From Gloeobacter kilaueensis JS1 (lineage in GTDB: Bacteria; Cyanobacteriota; Cyanobacteriia; Gloeobacterales; Gloeobacteraceae), in contig NC_022600.1 in the NCBI RefSeq assembly GCF_000484535.1, forward strand, positions 3,100,001 through 3,164,000: a stretch of DNA of 64,000 nucleotides. The letters are read 5' to 3'. Numbering within the stretch: position 1 is the first letter of the stretch; every line of letters begins with the position of its first letter. The notes beneath the pieces were generated by a model. It was not told where the DNA came from. It searched no databases and saw only the letters and a program-made list of their open reading frames with translations. Positions 61,136 through 64,000 of this stretch are shown here, in pieces. A program made the position numbers and the translations under genes.

Positions 61136-62056
61136 GTGAATTCAACAAACAATCCAGCGGTAGATGCGTTGATTTCATTTTTCGCTTCTGAATTGGAACA
61201 GAGGCGCGGACTTGGAGATTACCAAACCATGCTCGCTGCCCTCTGGAACAAGCGCAAGCAACCTCAGTTGATTCAGAAACAGAATGCACTGCCTTATGGC
61301 TATCGCTCGACGGTTATGCCCACCTATGTTCGACAAAAATTTGGCGCGGTGCTGCTGCGTTGGGGAGCGACGGCAATCCGTGGAGATCTAACCGCTAAAA
61401 AGGCGCATATCAGCACATTTATTGAACTGGTCAATGAATTGCCTCAACAAACGAATTTGCTTGAAGAAGCATTCGATCGCATAGCGTTCATGCTGACTGA
61501 ATATCTTCAGGCTCGCAGTCCCATTATCACGATTCCCTCGGCGAGCCGCAGCCAGCAAGTGCTTACGGCAATGCTGAATCAACCAAGCGGCGGCAGGGTC
61601 CAGCAGGGTCTGGTTTATGCGCTGGTTAAAACGTTATACGACGAGCCACTGCGTACACTGGTGAGAACCAAGCCTGTTTTCGCAGGCGACAGGCAAAGCG
61701 GCCAGCTTGGAGACGTGGAGGTGATTGATATTCCCTCTGGGAAAATCATTACCGCTGTCGAAGTCAAAGCGCAAAAACTAGATCAGCTGACTTACGACGA
61801 TGTTGTTCGGACCCATTCTGCTCAAGATCGTGCATATTTGCTATTGATTCTCGTCGAGGCTATTAAAGCACGGATTGTCTCGAATGATGACAGTGTATTC
61901 ATTATCAGGTTGCCTGATTTCTGCTATACAATACTAGCCGAAATTATTATCCATAAAAAATTAAGCGCAGAGGAAGCTATTCATCAGGTGCTAGTAATTT
62001 ATAACGACTTCTGTGACAACATCCAGAAGGATTCCACTCTGCGCATTGACAGCTAA
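61136..62056 (+). CDS. Probable type II restriction endonuclease (SacI-like)
   Basis: 306 residues from GTG 61136, with AGGAG seven bases upstream (a TTG at 61115 is also in frame). Catalytic PD-(D/E)xK candidates are D193 in LGDVEVIDIP, E209 and K211 in AVEVKAQ. Helical N-terminal half with ALPYGYRSTVMPTYV and LLRWGATAIRGD. Overall look and partner methyltransferase match the SacI family of enzymes as I remember it, which cut GAGCTC; this is a moderate-confidence guess. It faces the methyltransferase tail to tail, overlapping by 66 bp, so both can be controlled separately. AT-richer than the chromosome around. Confidence 0.7.
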   Translation: MNSTNNPAVDALISFFASELEQRRGLGDYQTMLAALWNKRKQPQLIQKQNALPYGYRSTVMPTYVRQKFGAVLLRWGATAIRGDLTAKKAHISTFIELVNELPQQTNLLEEAFDRIAFMLTEYLQARSPIITIPSASRSQQVLTAMLNQPSGGRVQQGLVYALVKTLYDEPLRTLVRTKPVFAGDRQSGQLGDVEVIDIPSGKIITAVEVKAQKLDQLTYDDVVRTHSAQDRAYLLLILVEAIKARIVSNDDSVFIIRLPDFCYTILAEIIIHKKLSAEEAIHQVLVIYNDFCDNIQKDSTLRIDS

Positions 62057-63211
62057 ATACTTTGCAATCGCCCTACCAAGCCATTCGACCACGGGAACAG
62101 CGACTGCATCGCCGAATGCCTTTAGACCGATGTGTTGGGATGCTGGCAGCAGGAATCCGTCGGCCCCCTGCAATCTAGCGTACTCCCGGACGCTCATATA
62201 GCGCATGTGTATCGTGCCGTCCGGCTGCACCGCGATCAGCACTTGCCGGCTACTGCCGCCTACCGGAGTGCGTAGGCACCCAGCGATCCCATCGTCGCGG
62301 GTCTCTAGACAGACAAGGCCGGAGCGCATTCTCCGATAGGCTGTGAGGTAAACAATATTTCCTGACTGCCTGGCGTTGCGCTGCGCTTTATGCAGACGCT
62401 CGCAACTGCCATTACGAACATAGGCTAGCTCCCGCTCTAATTCTTGCTGGTTGAACCACCGGTGATCAGCGTCGGTCTCCACAATGTCTGCTAGTGACTT
62501 CGTCCGGCAATTCTTTAAAGATGGCAGCTGCATGAAGTGCCAGAAAAGATCAGGATTATCCAGGATCACCTTTAAGACGGCCCTGGTTCGACATGGGTGA
62601 GACTGGGAGGCGACATCTAGCAACTTGTCGGTGCCAAGACCGTCACAGCGGGCTAGCAGCGCATTCTGGAACGCCGTTAGGTACACGCGTGGTCTGCTCT
62701 GGGGCAGAAAATGCACCGCGTCGATGAGCAGTAGGTCGCAGGCGTAGCCCCGCTCGTTAAGCGAAGAGAGTACTGCTCGAATGTCCGCGCCGCAGTGGGA
62801 GGTGAGCAAGCCGACCACATTCTCGAGCATGATCACCTTGGGTAATCTCCCTTTTTCGGCAAGCTGGTCGAGTACATTCAAAAACCTGTAGAAAGCACTA
62901 CTGTGTTGACCAGCCAGACCTCTGCGTTTGCCTGCCAGCGACAGGTCGATGCAGGGAAAGGAGGCTGTGACAAAATCCACTCCAGGAGGAACGTCCTCTC
63001 CCTGCACTTGTGCCACGTCAGCTATCAGCAGATGCTCAGCCCTGAAATTATTTCGATAGATTTCTCCTTTTTCTGGATCGATGTCGTTAGCGAAGACGCA
63101 CTGGAAGCGCACTTCCTTCACCCGCTCAAGACCAAGCCGAACTAGGCCGATGCCACAGAAAAACTCGGCGAAGAAAATTTCGGGTTGCTGGCTTGATGGT
63201 GAGAGGTTCAT
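61991..63211 (-). CDS. DNA (cytosine-5-)-methyltransferase
   Basis: 406 residues. All main motifs are present: I FFAEFFCGIGLVRLGLE, IV with catalytic C87 in ASFPCIDLSLAG, VI with E130-N131-V132, VIII QSRPRVYL, IX RTPVGGSSRQVL-like region and X FGDAVAVPVVEWLGRAI (GD instead of the usual GN). A target-recognition region lies between VIII and IX (about 190-310). It protects host DNA from the neighbouring endonuclease. GGAGGAG stands before the ATG, and a 22-bp palindrome occurs 28-49 bp upstream. An HTH gene precedes it on the same strand. Confidence 0.95.
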   Translation of the reverse strand: MNLSPSSQQPEIFFAEFFCGIGLVRLGLERVKEVRFQCVFANDIDPEKGEIYRNNFRAEHLLIADVAQVQGEDVPPGVDFVTASFPCIDLSLAGKRRGLAGQHSSAFYRFLNVLDQLAEKGRLPKVIMLENVVGLLTSHCGADIRAVLSSLNERGYACDLLLIDAVHFLPQSRPRVYLTAFQNALLARCDGLGTDKLLDVASQSHPCRTRAVLKVILDNPDLFWHFMQLPSLKNCRTKSLADIVETDADHRWFNQQELERELAYVRNGSCERLHKAQRNARQSGNIVYLTAYRRMRSGLVCLETRDDGIAGCLRTPVGGSSRQVLIAVQPDGTIHMRYMSVREYARLQGADGFLLPASQHIGLKAFGDAVAVPVVEWLGRAIAKYLAVNAQSGILLDVVTEVVINY

Positions 63212-63238
63212 GGTGGACTCCTCCAGGCTCGATCCCAG

Positions 63239-63260
63239 TGTATCGCGATATCGTGATACA
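63239..63260. promoter_or_regulatory. 22-bp palindrome in front of the methyltransferase gene
   Basis: TGTATCGCGATATCGTGATA followed by CA reads the same on both strands except for one central-flanking pair (G/T). It fills the 51-bp gap between the HTH gene stop (63263) and the methyltransferase start (63211). It is a strong candidate operator, most simply for the HTH protein encoded just upstream. Confidence 0.7.
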
Positions 63261-63262
63261 TG

Positions 63263-63508
63263 CTAGTGAGAAGAACGCCTACGGTACGGCACTTTAGTAG
63301 CGTCGCGTGATTGAAGATATTGGCGCACGGCTCCCCTGGTAGTAACCCAGTTGCGTCCAATTTTCTTCGCCTGAAGCCTGCCGTTAATCGCATACTTGCG
63401 CAGAGTATTCTGGGACAGACCGACCTCGGCGGCAGCTTCAGCTAAGCTTAGCCAATCTTCTATGGGCAGTTCACTTGAAGCGGAGTGCTCAGAATCCTGC
63501 TCTTCCAT
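63263..63508 (-). CDS. Excisionase/MerR-type helix-turn-helix protein
   Basis: 81 residues from ATG 63508 (a GTG at 63532 would add eight). The HTH_17/excisionase pattern is plain: DWLSLAEAAAEVGLSQNTLRKYAINGRLQAKKIGRNWVT, of which the turn AEVGLSQNTLRKYA and the wing KKIGRNW are the key parts. Tail is basic (KVPYRRRSSH). Proteins of this type act as phage excisionases or as small transcription factors. Here it may control the methyltransferase, or help excise the island, or both. It is the gene nearest the right border repeat. Confidence 0.82.
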   Translation of the reverse strand: MEEQDSEHSASSELPIEDWLSLAEAAAEVGLSQNTLRKYAINGRLQAKKIGRNWVTTRGAVRQYLQSRDATKVPYRRRSSH

Positions 63509-63563
63509 AGCGCTAAAAATAGCACCTTCCACTGTGAGAACACTACACGTAGAGAGATTGCAA

Positions 63564-63579
63564 CTGATCGTCTGGAGCT
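63564..63579 (+). repeat. Right direct repeat (att-like)
   Basis: Identical to 61054-61069. In frame it reads QLIVWS followed by TGA at 63579-63581, that is, a proB-type ending; upstream codons (V-E-R-L) partly match ProB (V-H-R-D). Six bases later the convergent pepN gene ends. It therefore probably marks the original proB terminus. Confidence 0.8.
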
Positions 63580-63587
63580 GAGAAGTC

Positions 63588-64000
63588 CTACTGCACCCCG
63601 ACGCAGAAGCTGGCGTTGGCGGTGCCGCTACCCAGTGTCTGCTTGCAGGACCAGGCGTCGATCTTCGGTAGCTCCCGCTGCTGCAATTCGTCGCGAAAGG
63701 CGATGCGCTCAGCGATCTTCTTGATCTCGATCATCGCTTCAGGAGGGAGGCTGGTCCTGGCAAAGTCGAGCAATTCCTGGGCGTGGGCATCGTCGTTGAA
63801 GTTGTTGGCCACATTCGCCACGTAGGTGTAGCGGCTAAAGAACGCCTGCTTGGCTAAAAGCGGCTGCAGGTTGGCTTTTAGAAATTCCCAGGCCAACTGC
63901 GGGTGTTCGCCGACGTCGGCCACCCGGCGCACGAGGTTGGAGGCGGCTCCTGGCTCCAGTTCGTCGCCGAGCGAGAGGGCCAGAGTCTGCTGGGCCAGCT
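63588..64000 (-). CDS. pepN: M1-family aminopeptidase, C-terminal part (runs off the window)
   Basis: 137 residues visible; the start lies beyond base 64000. The sequence is the end of the ERAP1-like helical C-terminal domain of membrane-type M1 aminopeptidases: EHPQLAWEFLKANLQPLLAKQ, ANNFNDDAHAQELLDFA, KIAERIAFRDELQQRELPKI. The catalytic HExxH domain is outside the window, so activity cannot be judged. It ends SFCVGVQ and was originally convergent with proB. Confidence 0.8.
   Translation of the reverse strand, partial: LAQQTLALSLGDELEPGAASNLVRRVADVGEHPQLAWEFLKANLQPLLAKQAFFSRYTYVANVANNFNDDAHAQELLDFARTSLPPEAMIEIKKIAERIAFRDELQQRELPKIDAWSCKQTLGSGTANASFCVGVQ

Larger units (their letters stand above)
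61054..63579. mobile_element. Restriction-modification island with direct repeats at both borders
   Basis: About 2.5 kb between two identical 16-base sequences, CTGATCGTCTGGAGCT, at 61054-61069 (last codons of proB) and 63564-63579. It contains a probable type II restriction endonuclease, a cytosine-5 methyltransferase and an excisionase-like HTH protein. The endonuclease gene is visibly poorer in G+C than the neighbours. No integrase or transposase is inside. The arrangement, with the element placed at a gene's 3' end and restoring that end, is that of site-specific integration. Confidence 0.65.

Overview
The window looks like chromosome from a high-GC cyanobacterium, most likely a Gloeobacter relative. 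This is an inference: it rests on a Mg-protoporphyrin methyltransferase (chlM), a Tic22-family protein and glutamate-1-semialdehyde aminomutase sitting among many secreted beta-propeller proteins (FG-GAP and SBBP repeats), pentapeptide repeats and several Uma2 genes. No tRNA, rRNA or CRISPR array was recognised by eye.

Layout. 1-277: right end of an IS3-type element and the tail of a gene it seems to have cut. 360-6102: haloalkane-dehalogenase-like hydrolase, SRPBCC protein, a mobile-element-type gene, a thioredoxin-WG-repeat fusion and a serine hydrolase with a small coupled gene. 6199-17879: 1000-residue FG-GAP protein, orphan heavy-metal RND pump, two Uma2 genes, Tic22, a solute-binding protein and a HerA-like ATPase. 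18041-23848: two tandem SBBP propeller paralogues, each behind the same 38-bp box and -10 element, next to an orphan NarL-type regulator. 23914-29916: chlM, then a signalling operon (receiver fused to a thioredoxin-reductase-like flavoprotein, followed by two tandem cyclic-nucleotide-domain histidine kinases), a brnT/brnA toxin-antitoxin pair and the debris of a third kinase. 30013-42990: mostly metabolism (aroB, DAHP synthase, cysE, GH57, PLP decarboxylase, fluoride channel, nucleoside phosphorylase-like), plus a PlsY-like/dikinase membrane fusion. 43130-53780: fasciclin protein, aldehyde dehydrogenase, zinc-ribbon PstS-like protein, dnaG, a kinase/regulator pair and PhoU. 53853-61071: secreted proteins, ArsB-like permease, CbbY-like phosphatase, lspA, hemL and proB. 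61072-63579: a small restriction-modification island. 63588-64000: 3' end of pepN.

How genes work together. aroB and the DAHP synthase are the first two shikimate enzymes. hemL and chlM belong to tetrapyrrole/chlorophyll synthesis. The 24701-29196 genes overlap or are 12 bp apart and form one two-component system. Kinase 50972 and regulator 52462 overlap by 4 bp and are a pair. PhoU and the PstS-like protein both point to phosphate, but they are not in one operon.

Most interesting. The restriction-modification island lies between the present 3' end of proB and a second copy of a proB-like 3' end, with 16 identical bases at both borders. It carries an excisionase-like HTH gene and a 22-bp palindrome in front of the methyltransferase, but no integrase. 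Close behind are the duplicated SBBP promoter box, the dikinase fusion, and the flavoprotein that has lost its CxxC motif. All counts and alignments were made by eye.
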